Assembly: GCA_040219235.1 (NCBI GenBank)
Contig: JAVJSV010000016.1
Coordinates: forward strand, 434,001 to 498,000
Direction of reading: 5' to 3'
Length of the DNA: 64,000 nucleotides
Origin: Rhodospirillaceae bacterium
GTDB taxonomy: Bacteria; Pseudomonadota; Alphaproteobacteria; Rhodospirillales; Rhodospirillaceae
Shown: piece after piece, positions 9,780-16,145 of the stretch
How the letters are laid out: every line of letters starts with the position of its first letter
Position numbering within the stretch: the first letter of the stretch is position 1
Made by a program: the position numbers and the translations under genes
The notes under the pieces: generated by a model
The model's input: the letters and a program-made list of their open reading frames with translations, nothing else
What the model was told of the DNA's origin: nothing
Databases searched by the model: none

Positions 9780-10727
9780 ATGCCAGCACCATCTATGCCA
9801 AAAAAGCCTCTCACGCGCCGGGCTTTCAGCGCCCTCACCGTTGCCGCAACGGCGGCAGCCGCTATAACAACGCGCCCTACCGCCTTGAAAGCACAAGAAA
9901 AAATGATGACGCGGCCAATCCCTTCGTCGGGCGAAGCCCTGCCGGTGATCGGCCTTGGCACGTCCAGCTCGTTTATTGTGGACCGCAGCGATGCCGAGGC
10001 CATGGCGCAACGCAAGGCGGTGATTCAAACCCTTCTGGACAACGGTGGCGCGCTGATTGACACCGCGCCCTCCTATCGCGGCTCCGAAGCCATTGTGGGC
10101 GATCTGGTGAAAGACCTGGGCGTACGGGACGCTGCGTTTCTGGCCACCAAAGTCCGGGTGGAAGGCGAGCAGGACGGTCTGGAGGAGCTGGAAGCCTCGT
10201 TTGATCTGCTGCACAGCGACAGCATCGACCTCATTCAGGTTCATAACCTGGTCGACACCGACCGCAAGCTCGGCACCATGCGGGAATGGCGCGCAGATGG
10301 CCGCTATAAGTACATCGGCATCACCCACTGGCGGCCCGAAGCCCAAGAGGCCCTTGTGCCTGTTATGGAGCAGGAAAAGATCGATTTCTGCCAGTTTCAG
10401 TACAACATCGAGGAACGCAGCGCGGAAAACCGCCTGCTGCCGATCGCCGCTGAGCTTGGCGTCGCCACCCTGATCAATGTGCCGTTTGGCCGGGGCAGCC
10501 TGTTTGAGCAGACAGCAGGCCGGGACATCCCGGACTGGGCCGCAGAGTTCGCCTCAAGCTGGGGACAGTTTTACCTGAAATTTATTCTGTCTCACCCCGC
10601 CGTCACCTGCATCATTCCGGCCACCAGCAAGCCCAAGCATATGGTCGACAACGCGGGCGCAGGCATGGGGCGCTTGCCCGATGCCAAAGAACGCCAGCGG
10701 ATGATTGAGTACGTGGAGCGTATTTAA
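9780..10727 (+). CDS. TAT-exported aldo/keto reductase
   Basis: 315 residues. The N-terminus has a twin-arginine signal (LTRRAFSALTV, then an Ala-rich hydrophobic stretch, cleavage near ALKAQE), so a folded, cofactor-loaded enzyme is exported to the periplasm. The mature part is a TIM-barrel aldo/keto reductase: Asp and Tyr in LIDTAPSY, Lys in FLATKV and His in IQVHN make the catalytic tetrad. Substrate unknown. The last 71 bases of the gene and 26 bases after the stop are repeated at 11779-11875 as part of a direct repeat around a toxin-antitoxin insert. The reading frame here is complete. Confidence 0.88.
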   Translation: MPAPSMPKKPLTRRAFSALTVAATAAAAITTRPTALKAQEKMMTRPIPSSGEALPVIGLGTSSSFIVDRSDAEAMAQRKAVIQTLLDNGGALIDTAPSYRGSEAIVGDLVKDLGVRDAAFLATKVRVEGEQDGLEELEASFDLLHSDSIDLIQVHNLVDTDRKLGTMREWRADGRYKYIGITHWRPEAQEALVPVMEQEKIDFCQFQYNIEERSAENRLLPIAAELGVATLINVPFGRGSLFEQTAGRDIPDWAAEFASSWGQFYLKFILSHPAVTCIIPATSKPKHMVDNAGAGMGRLPDAKERQRMIEYVERI

Positions 10728-10753
10728 ACGTTTAGAGCCTGTCGTCAGGACGC
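10657..10753 (+). repeat. 97-bp direct repeat, copy 1 (3' end of the reductase gene)
   Basis: Covers the last 23 codons, stop and first 26 bases downstream of the aldo/keto reductase. Copy 2 at 11779-11875 differs at only two positions: T at 10666 versus C at 11788, and G at 10670 versus C at 11792. The final 83 bases are identical. The copies are in the same orientation and bracket 1,025 bases. Confidence 0.95.
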
Positions 10754-11025
10754 ATGTTTGTCCCGACCATGCTCCCCCGCTGGCACAAGACGCTGGCACA
10801 AGCGGCCTAAACGTTAAGCCGCTGAATGCGGGTAATGAGACTATCGCTTTTGAAAAGAAAAAATAGCAGGCTTTTGAATTACGCCCGCATCAATGTTAAT
10901 GGCTTTTCGGATGGTTCATTTTTTGCCAACTGGCAAGGTCGTCCATGACCGTTGGTAAATGGACAATGAGGGCCGCCGAGATGGCCCGCGATGTGCTTTC
11001 CCATCATGTTCAACCTGAAAAATAA
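10754..11025. other. Non-coding stretch between repeat copy 1 and brnT
   Basis: No supportable gene. It contains a 13-base tandem duplication (cgctggcacaag at about 10778 and 10791), an inverted repeat agcggc/gccgct at 10801-10823, and a small palindrome ttgccaactggcaa. It is less GC-rich than the flanking reductase gene and probably belongs to the inserted segment. Confidence 0.5.
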
Positions 11026-11060
11026 CTTTAAACGTAATACAATACGTATTACGTTTAAAG
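11026..11060. promoter_or_regulatory. 15-5-15 palindrome, probable brnTA operator
   Basis: Perfect inverted repeat with 15-base arms (ctttaaacgtaatac and gtattacgtttaaag) around aatac, ending one base before the brnT start. BrnA is known to repress its own operon through its ribbon-helix-helix domain, so this is the likely operator and overlaps the promoter. Confidence 0.75.
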
Positions 11061-11061
11061 C

Positions 11062-11364
11062 ATGGAATCAGCAATGTCGTTTGAATGGGATGCGGATAAA
11101 AACCGTGAAAACGTCACAAAGCACGGAGTTCGCTTTGAAGATGCTGTGAAAATTTTTGACGGTTTTACGGTCAATCACCTCGATGTTCGGTCTGAATATG
11201 GCGAAGACCGCGAAATTAGCATTGGGATGATTAGCGGCGTGGCCATCTTGGTTGTTGTTCACACAGACAGGAACGGCGTTTGCAGAATTATCTCTGCCCG
11301 CCCTGCAATTAAATCAGAAAGGAGAAGATATGAGCAAGCGATACGAGAAACCTTTGACACTTGA
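11062..11364 (+). CDS. brnT: BrnT-family toxin
   Basis: 100 residues (ATG at 11062; an internal ATG at 11074, giving MSFEWDADKN, is equally plausible). It matches the BrnT RNase toxin family: FEWDADKNRENVTKHGVRF at the N-terminus, the acidic-basic centre YGEDREISIG, the strand ILVVVHTD and the C-terminal RIISARPA...ERRRYE. BrnT is a RelE-fold ribonuclease neutralised by BrnA. The gene overlaps brnA by 35 bases and is preceded by a 35-base palindrome. Base composition is lower in GC than its neighbours and it lies inside a repeat-flanked insert. Confidence 0.92.
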   Translation: MESAMSFEWDADKNRENVTKHGVRFEDAVKIFDGFTVNHLDVRSEYGEDREISIGMISGVAILVVVHTDRNGVCRIISARPAIKSERRRYEQAIRETFDT

Positions 11365-11593
11365 GCAGATAGCCAACGTGCCAGATAATCAAATAGACAC
11401 AAGCGACATTCCCGAACTGGATGAAGCCTTTTGGGCTAATGCGAAGGTCACTCCACCCCGCACAAAACCGAACGTCAGCTTGCGGGTTGATGAGGCTGTC
11501 GTGGCCTATTTCAAAGCAGAAAATCCAAAGGGATATACGGCCCGAATGTCTGCTGTATTGGCGGCCTACGTTCAGGCACACCAGCCAAAATAA
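11330..11593 (+). CDS. brnA: BrnA-family antitoxin
   Basis: 87 residues from ATG 11330, which has a good AGGAGA ribosome-binding site; an upstream start at 11252 would lie inside brnT without such a site. The N-terminal half (ELDEAFWANAKV) is the toxin-wrapping part and the C-terminal half (PNVSLRVDEAVVAYFKAE, then YTARMSAVLAAYVQAH) is the ribbon-helix-helix DNA-binding domain. It neutralises BrnT and represses the operon. Confidence 0.92.
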   Translation: MSKRYEKPLTLEQIANVPDNQIDTSDIPELDEAFWANAKVTPPRTKPNVSLRVDEAVVAYFKAENPKGYTARMSAVLAAYVQAHQPK

Positions 11594-11599
11594 TCAACT

Positions 11600-11778
11600 T
11601 TAAAATATTATTGTGGTGTCCATGGCTCAAAAACAATTTAAGGCGTGAACCTTTAGCGGCAGCATATCTTTTGAGTGCCTTCATTGTGGGGCGGGTTGTG
11701 CAGCCTTCCAGTTTGGCAATATAAGATTGGGATGTTCCCATTTTTTTGGCCACATCTTCTTGCGCCATGTCCTCATGA
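11600..11778 (-). pseudogene. Truncated XRE antitoxin gene
   Basis: On the minus strand, a frame reads HEDMAQEDVAKKMGTSQSY, then IAKLEGCTTRPTMKALKRYA and AAKGSRLKLFL. This is the helix-turn-helix core of a HigA-type antitoxin (SQEDVAKRMGTSQ...LEGGxxxPxxxxLxRYAxA). Its N-terminal part is missing: the similarity stops exactly where the 97-bp repeat copy 2 begins (11779). The C-terminal end runs on antisense to brnA without a recognisable ending. No partner toxin is visible. A remnant cut by the recombination that produced the repeat. Confidence 0.75.
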
Positions 11779-11875
11779 GCGCAGGCACGGGCCGCTTGCC
11801 CGATGCCAAAGAACGCCAGCGGATGATTGAGTACGTGGAGCGTATTTAAACGTTTAGAGCCTGTCGTCAGGACGC
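11779..11875 (+). repeat. 97-bp direct repeat, copy 2 (displaced reductase 3' end)
   Basis: 95 of 97 positions match 10657-10753. It encodes the last 23 residues of the aldo/keto reductase (reading AGTG instead of AGMG at the start) plus stop and 26 trailing bases, but has no gene body in front of it. It abuts the truncated XRE gene. Confidence 0.95.
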
Positions 11876-11890
11876 TAAATGGCAGGTGCC

Positions 11891-12061
11891 TTACTTCCGC
11901 AGGCCTTGCTTCCAGGTCATCTTTTTCTTGCAGTTGCTGCACACCCTTTCCCCGGCCCATTCACTCGGGAATGAGTCTTTACACACCAGGCAATCGCGGT
12001 TTTTTGGATTGTGTAAAGGGTCTATGGCAGGAGACCGTTTCGGCTTCGTGATGTAGCTCAT
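11891..12061 (-). CDS. Small four-cysteine zinc-ribbon protein
   Basis: 56 residues, MSYITKPKRSPAID to MTWKQGLRK. It has two CxxC knuckles, CLVC (24-27) and CSNC (41-44), in the pattern CxxC-FPSE-x-RxCxxC found in small alphaproteobacterial zinc-finger proteins of unknown role, sometimes next to mobile genes. The basic tail suggests nucleic-acid contact. Its ATG overlaps the stop of the gene at 12058 by four bases (ATGA), so the two are co-transcribed. Too short for a 60-residue cutoff. Confidence 0.72.
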   Translation of the reverse strand: MSYITKPKRSPAIDPLHNPKNRDCLVCKDSFPSEWAGERVCSNCKKKMTWKQGLRK

Positions 12062-12384
12062 GATTGTTTTTCCGCCGCGTCAGATAAGCGATGAAGATCC
12101 GCAAACACGCTTGCTATCAGCAAATTGCACTGAGGGGCTTGCACTTGCGCCAACTTCGCGTAGAGCTCCAGATGGTGTTTCACCTTACGCATTACGCTTT
12201 CCAGGGAGTCTGCTTGCGAATTCAGAAGGAGGCTTTCGAATTCATCTTCGCGTGTGCGATGCGTTGCCGCCCCTAATTCACAGTCAAGTTCATGTTCATT
12301 TTCATGATGACGCGCGCGGCGGCTTTTTATCGCGGCCCGATTGGAGTTAGAGCGGTAACTGTCGAGATCAATTGGAAAAAGCAA
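12058..12384 (-). CDS. Hypothetical protein co-transcribed with the zinc-ribbon protein
   Basis: 108 residues from a TTG start (12384) with an AGAAGG site eight bases upstream; no ATG start gives a sensible length. I do not recognise it. It is charged, with a His/Arg/Glu-rich first half (RRARHHENEHELDCEL) and a helical second half (MRKVKHHLELYAKLAQVQ, LIASVFADLHRLSDAAE). The four-base overlap with the following zinc-ribbon gene supports that it is translated. Possibly a mobile-region accessory protein. Confidence 0.55.
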   Translation of the reverse strand: MLFPIDLDSYRSNSNRAAIKSRRARHHENEHELDCELGAATHRTREDEFESLLLNSQADSLESVMRKVKHHLELYAKLAQVQAPQCNLLIASVFADLHRLSDAAEKQS

Positions 12385-12498
12385 AACTTGAACCTTCTTT
12401 TAGACGTCAAACCATGCGTTCGGCTTTTGGACGGCAAAACGTGCTTTTAGATATCAATCCCGCGCTAAAACTTTGCCATTAGCCCTATCGGAGGTCGG

Positions 12499-12756
12499 CT
12501 ATAACGGCGTATCTCGTTCCAACGCTGCGTCCAGATCCTGTGGTAAAATGATCAACGTCCGGCTCCTGCCTTTTTTAACAGTCCCGGTTGGAACATGAAG
12601 GCGGATCTCTGTTCGCCGATAAGCTGGAAAAGACATACCCAACAGAAGTTCTTCGTCGGTTTCTACATCGTACGTGCCGGCCGGAAGCTCGTGTTTAGAG
12701 TCTCCCAGAAAAAAAGGACTTGCAAAGGTAACCGTCGTCTGAGTTGTGCGTGTCAT
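12499..12756 (-). CDS. Small conserved hypothetical protein
   Basis: 85 residues from ATG 12756 (GAGG site seven bases upstream; a GTG one codon earlier is possible). The pattern TVTFASPFFLGDSKHELPAG, TYDVETDEELL, FPAYRRTEIRLHVP is that of a small protein family I have seen in many alphaproteobacterial genomes, often on plasmids or accessory regions, with no assigned function. It looks like a small beta-rich soluble domain. No operon partner. Confidence 0.65.
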   Translation of the reverse strand: MTRTTQTTVTFASPFFLGDSKHELPAGTYDVETDEELLLGMSFPAYRRTEIRLHVPTGTVKKGRSRTLIILPQDLDAALERDTPL

Positions 12757-12838
12757 CACAGGCCCTCGCGGACTGATCCAACGCTAGACTGAAGTGAAGA
12801 GACTCAAGACCAGCGTCGGATACTGGTGGGGCCAGCGG

Positions 12839-12994
12839 CTAGTCTTTTTTAGCCGGTGGCTTTTCTGGTTGTTTTGCTTCAGACGGTTTTGGAGCTGGTG
12901 CTTGGCCTGCAACAGAGGTTGGTTTTTTAGGACCATCACCTTGATCTGTCTTTTCAATAGAATCTTGTTTTGTGGAGAATGATTTGTAGGACAT
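12839..12994 (-). CDS. Small Lys/Pro-rich protein
   Basis: 51 residues, starting MSYKSFSTKQDSIEK and ending QPEKPPAKKD. It has an AAGGAT ribosome-binding site six bases before the ATG, a clean frame and strongly biased composition (Lys, Pro, Gln, Asp) that suggests an unfolded protein. The opposite-strand frame here is Trp/Phe-rich and implausible. Function unknown; small proteins beginning MSxKxFS occur in several alphaproteobacteria. Confidence 0.55.
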   Translation of the reverse strand: MSYKSFSTKQDSIEKTDQGDGPKKPTSVAGQAPAPKPSEAKQPEKPPAKKD

Positions 12995-13470
12995 CAAATA
13001 TCCTTAATATGTCACAGGAATAATCTCCTGCTGTTTATTACGTGGTGTCTCAATAGATGATAATCAATAGATCAGTGATTATTATAAATATAAGAAATTT
13101 TATTATCCTTATATATCAAGGTACTCGCTTTTTACTTGCAAAATACTATAATTTGTTTATACTCTAGAAAATTGAGGACCATTGCTAAGTGAATTCCTGG
13201 CCCTCCATAATGAAGACTTGCGCACCACACGCAGGGCTTGGTTAGAACGAGAACCAACGCTGCACTTGCACTTAGATTCTTGCAGCCCCCAGATCCTGCG
13301 CTGCAGTGGACCTGGCTTCCGCGCTACTGCTGATCCTGTGGAAACAACAGCAGCTGTAACCATGATCAGTTTGGATCGTTTTTATAAAACGCCGGTCATC
13401 TGGACTACTTGGCCAAAATACGAGCGCTCATTCAGCGCAAACCAACATAGAAATAGAGAGATTAAGTCTT
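12995..13470. other. Intergenic region without a supported gene
   Basis: The left part (13030-13165) is very AT-rich. The right part (13170-13440) is of normal composition, with open frames on both strands that show no family pattern, signal or ribosome-binding site. It should hold the promoter of the cysteine-repeat protein gene. I see nothing else I can support. Confidence 0.5.
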
Positions 13471-14262
13471 ATGACTTCACCCGCGCATAGCTTCAGAGCA
13501 ACCTTCTTTATTCTGATATCCGGGCTATTTGTTGCAAACACCCTTGGGACCGCGCACGCGCAGCCTGCTGCAAACACAATCCCTGAGAATGCGGTTGAGA
13601 GAAGCTACGGACGCGGGTGGGACTGCAGTCCAGGTTTTAAAGCCAACGAAGAAAGCTGCGTTAAGGTTGTCGCCCCGGACAATGGGTATCTCACCGGTAG
13701 CCTCTCTGGCACACAATGGAACTGCCAGATTGGATATAAGAAAGCTCAAGACTCTTGCGTTTTCATCGACCTTCCGGACAACGCCTACCTCACAAACAAA
13801 TCATACGACAACGGTTGGGAGTGCGGTCGCGGATATCGTAAGTCCGGTGACACTTGCGCTGCCATCGTATTGCCTGACAACGCCTACCTTACCAATGCCG
13901 CCTACGGCAGTGGCTGGAAATGTGAGCGAGGGTATAATGAAAATGCTGAGGGGTGTGCCGCGTTAACGCCCCCCGCCAACGCCACGCTGACCGGCACATC
14001 TTATGGGCGCGGTTGGGAGTGCATGCGCGGTTATCGCCGCACGGGAGAGTCCTGCGCGCCTATTGAGGTGCCGGCCAACGGCTATGCAACAGATACGTCA
14101 TACGGCACTGGCTGGCAGTGTGATCGGGGCTATAAATCCAACAACGACAGTTGCGATGCCGTTATACTGCCTGCAAATGCCAATCTGGATTACTCAGGCA
14201 ACAATTGGGAATGCAGCCCGCCGTACCTTCGGGAAAATGATCAATGCACCTTAACGCGTTAA
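13471..14262 (+). CDS. Secreted cysteine-repeat protein (seven 33-residue repeats)
   Basis: 263 residues with a signal peptide (cleavage after TAHAQ, near 31). The whole mature protein is seven tandem repeats: 38-68, 69-101, 102-134, 135-167, 168-200, 201-233 and 234-263. The consensus is PxNAYLTxxSYGxGWxCxRGYxxxxxxC followed by four or five residues. Each repeat has two cysteines 11 apart (WxC and the second C), 14 in all, probably one disulfide per repeat. The repeat starts PDN or PAN. There is no anchor, so it is periplasmic or secreted. I do not recognise a named family. A carbohydrate- or surface-binding role is a guess. Stands alone, no operon partner. Confidence 0.85.
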   Translation: MTSPAHSFRATFFILISGLFVANTLGTAHAQPAANTIPENAVERSYGRGWDCSPGFKANEESCVKVVAPDNGYLTGSLSGTQWNCQIGYKKAQDSCVFIDLPDNAYLTNKSYDNGWECGRGYRKSGDTCAAIVLPDNAYLTNAAYGSGWKCERGYNENAEGCAALTPPANATLTGTSYGRGWECMRGYRRTGESCAPIEVPANGYATDTSYGTGWQCDRGYKSNNDSCDAVILPANANLDYSGNNWECSPPYLRENDQCTLTR

Positions 14263-14281
14263 GACCGCTAAATCAGAGAGC

Positions 14282-16018
14282 CTAAATATCCGCGTACATA
14301 TGGGTTTCAGCCTTGCCGCCCGGATGCGTGACCGCACCGTCCTTGGCATCACCAACGGTTTGGGCGTATTTCCAGATCGCGCCCGACTGATAGTCATGGG
14401 CACGGGGCGCCCAGGCTGAGCGGCGTTTGGCCAACTCTTCCGGATCCACTTCCAGATCAATGATGCCTTCAACCGCGTCCAGGGTGATCATGTCGCCATC
14501 CTGAACCAAGGCGATGGGACCGCCAACTGCGGCTTCCGGCCCGACATGGCCGATACAGAACCCACGGGTTGCGCCAGAAAAGCGGCCATCGGTGATCAGG
14601 GCGACTTTGTCACCCATGCCCTGCCCGTACAACGCCGCCGTGGTGGACAGCATTTCGCGCATGCCCGGGCCACCGCGCGGGCCTTCATAGCGGATGATCA
14701 ACACATCGCCTTCTTTGTATTCACCCTTTTCAACCGCCTTAAAGGCGTCTTCTTCACAGTCGAAGCAGCGCGCCGGACCCCGGAATTTCTGGTTTGCCAT
14801 CCCCGCAACCTTAACAATAGCCCCATGAGGCGCCAGCGTGCCTTTCAGGCCCACCACGCCACCCGTGGCTGTGAGTGGGTTAGAGGTCGGGCGGATGACG
14901 TCCTGGTCTTCCGGGAATTTCACATCGGCCAGGTTCTCCGCCAGAGTTTTGCCACTGACGGTCATGCAATCGCCGTGCAGATAGCCGCCATCCAGTAGCG
15001 CCTTCAGCAGCACAGGCACACCGCCGATATCGTAGACATCCTTGGCCACATAGCGCCCGCCGGGCTTAAGATCGGCGATGTAAGGCGTTTTCTTGAAGAT
15101 TTCGCAGACGTCATCCAGATCGAACTTGATGCCCGCCTCATGGGCGATGGCCGGAAGATGCAGCCCGGCATTGGTGGAACCGCCCGAGGCCGCGACCACA
15201 ACAGCGGCGTTTTCCAGAGATTTGCGGGTCACGATATCGCGTGGGCGCAGGCCAGAGGCGATCAAGCGCATCACGGCCTTGCCGGACTCTTCGCCATAGT
15301 GATCGCGGGATTCATAAGGCGCAGGCGCTCCGGCCGAGCCGGGCAGCGCCAGGCCCATAGCTTCTGACACACAGGCCATGGTGTTGGCCGTAAACTGGCC
15401 ACCACAGGAGCCCGCCGACGGACAGGCCACACATTCCAGCTCAAACAGGTCTTCGTCCGACATATTGCCCGCCGAGTGTTGGCCAACGGCCTCAAAAACA
15501 TCGGCGACGGTGACGTCTTTGCCTTTAAACGTGCCGGGCAGGATGGAGCCGCCATACATAAAGACAGACGGCACATTCAAACGCACCATGACCATCATCA
15601 TGCCGGGTAAGGACTTATCGCAGCCCGCCAAACCAACAAGCGCGTCATAGCTGTGGCCGCGCATGGTCAGTTCAACAGAGTCCGCAATCACATCCCGGGA
15701 CACCAGAGACGACTTCATCCCGGCATGGCCCATCGCGATCCCATCCGTCACGGTGATGGTGGTGAATTCACGCGGACTGCCGCCCGCTTCGGCGACGCCC
15801 TTTTTAACGGCCTGAGCCTGACGGTTCAGCGAGATGTTGCAGGGGGCCGCTTCGTTCCAGCAGGTGGCGACCCCGACAAACGGACGATGAATCTCTTCTT
15901 CGGTCATGCCCATGGCGTAATAGTAAGACCGGTGCGGCGCGCGCTCCGGGCCTTCCGTCACATGGCGTGAGGGCAGCTTGGATTTATCGAATGTGAGTTT
16001 TTGACCGTCGTCAGGCAT
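14282..16018 (-). CDS. ilvD: Dihydroxy-acid dehydratase
   Basis: 578 residues. Dehydrates 2,3-dihydroxy-isovalerate and the methylvalerate homologue in Val/Ile synthesis in the cytosol. Fe-S ligands of the IlvD/Edd family are visible: Cys60 (AAPCN), Cys133 (GCDKSLPGM) and Cys206 (PSAGSCGGQF), plus the later block GRFSGATRGFCIGHVGPEA. Related sugar-acid dehydratases share these motifs, but the overall sequence and length fit IlvD. Downstream on the same strand there is no partner. Between it and valS lie short repeats at 16070-16125. Confidence 0.92.
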   Translation of the reverse strand: MPDDGQKLTFDKSKLPSRHVTEGPERAPHRSYYYAMGMTEEEIHRPFVGVATCWNEAAPCNISLNRQAQAVKKGVAEAGGSPREFTTITVTDGIAMGHAGMKSSLVSRDVIADSVELTMRGHSYDALVGLAGCDKSLPGMMMVMVRLNVPSVFMYGGSILPGTFKGKDVTVADVFEAVGQHSAGNMSDEDLFELECVACPSAGSCGGQFTANTMACVSEAMGLALPGSAGAPAPYESRDHYGEESGKAVMRLIASGLRPRDIVTRKSLENAAVVVAASGGSTNAGLHLPAIAHEAGIKFDLDDVCEIFKKTPYIADLKPGGRYVAKDVYDIGGVPVLLKALLDGGYLHGDCMTVSGKTLAENLADVKFPEDQDVIRPTSNPLTATGGVVGLKGTLAPHGAIVKVAGMANQKFRGPARCFDCEEDAFKAVEKGEYKEGDVLIIRYEGPRGGPGMREMLSTTAALYGQGMGDKVALITDGRFSGATRGFCIGHVGPEAAVGGPIALVQDGDMITLDAVEGIIDLEVDPEELAKRRSAWAPRAHDYQSGAIWKYAQTVGDAKDGAVTHPGGKAETHMYADI

Positions 16019-16069
16019 GGAAACGTCCCTTAAGAAATCGAGTGGTTTATGGCTTCTTCATAGGGCGAC

Positions 16070-16125
16070 AGCCGCCAAAACGCCAGGATTTTGGGCGGCT
16101 CACCGCTTGTTTTGGGCGGTTCACC
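16070..16125. repeat. Inverted plus direct repeat between ilvD and valS
   Basis: ttttgggcggctcacc at 16089-16104 recurs as ttttgggcggttcacc at 16110-16125 (period 21). The first copy also pairs with agccgccaaaa at 16070-16080, giving a possible hairpin in the 3' untranslated part of valS. There is no U-run, so the role as a terminator is uncertain. Confidence 0.5.
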
Positions 16126-16145
16126 TCTGGCTTAGAAAACCTAGG

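Noticed and set aside
12794-12982. A Trp/Phe-rich 62-residue plus frame
   Set aside because: The opposite strand has a small gene with a ribosome-binding site and a plausible protein; this frame is its shadow.
13157-13490. Open frames on both strands before the cysteine-repeat gene
   Set aside because: Neither shows a ribosome-binding site, codon bias or recognisable domain.
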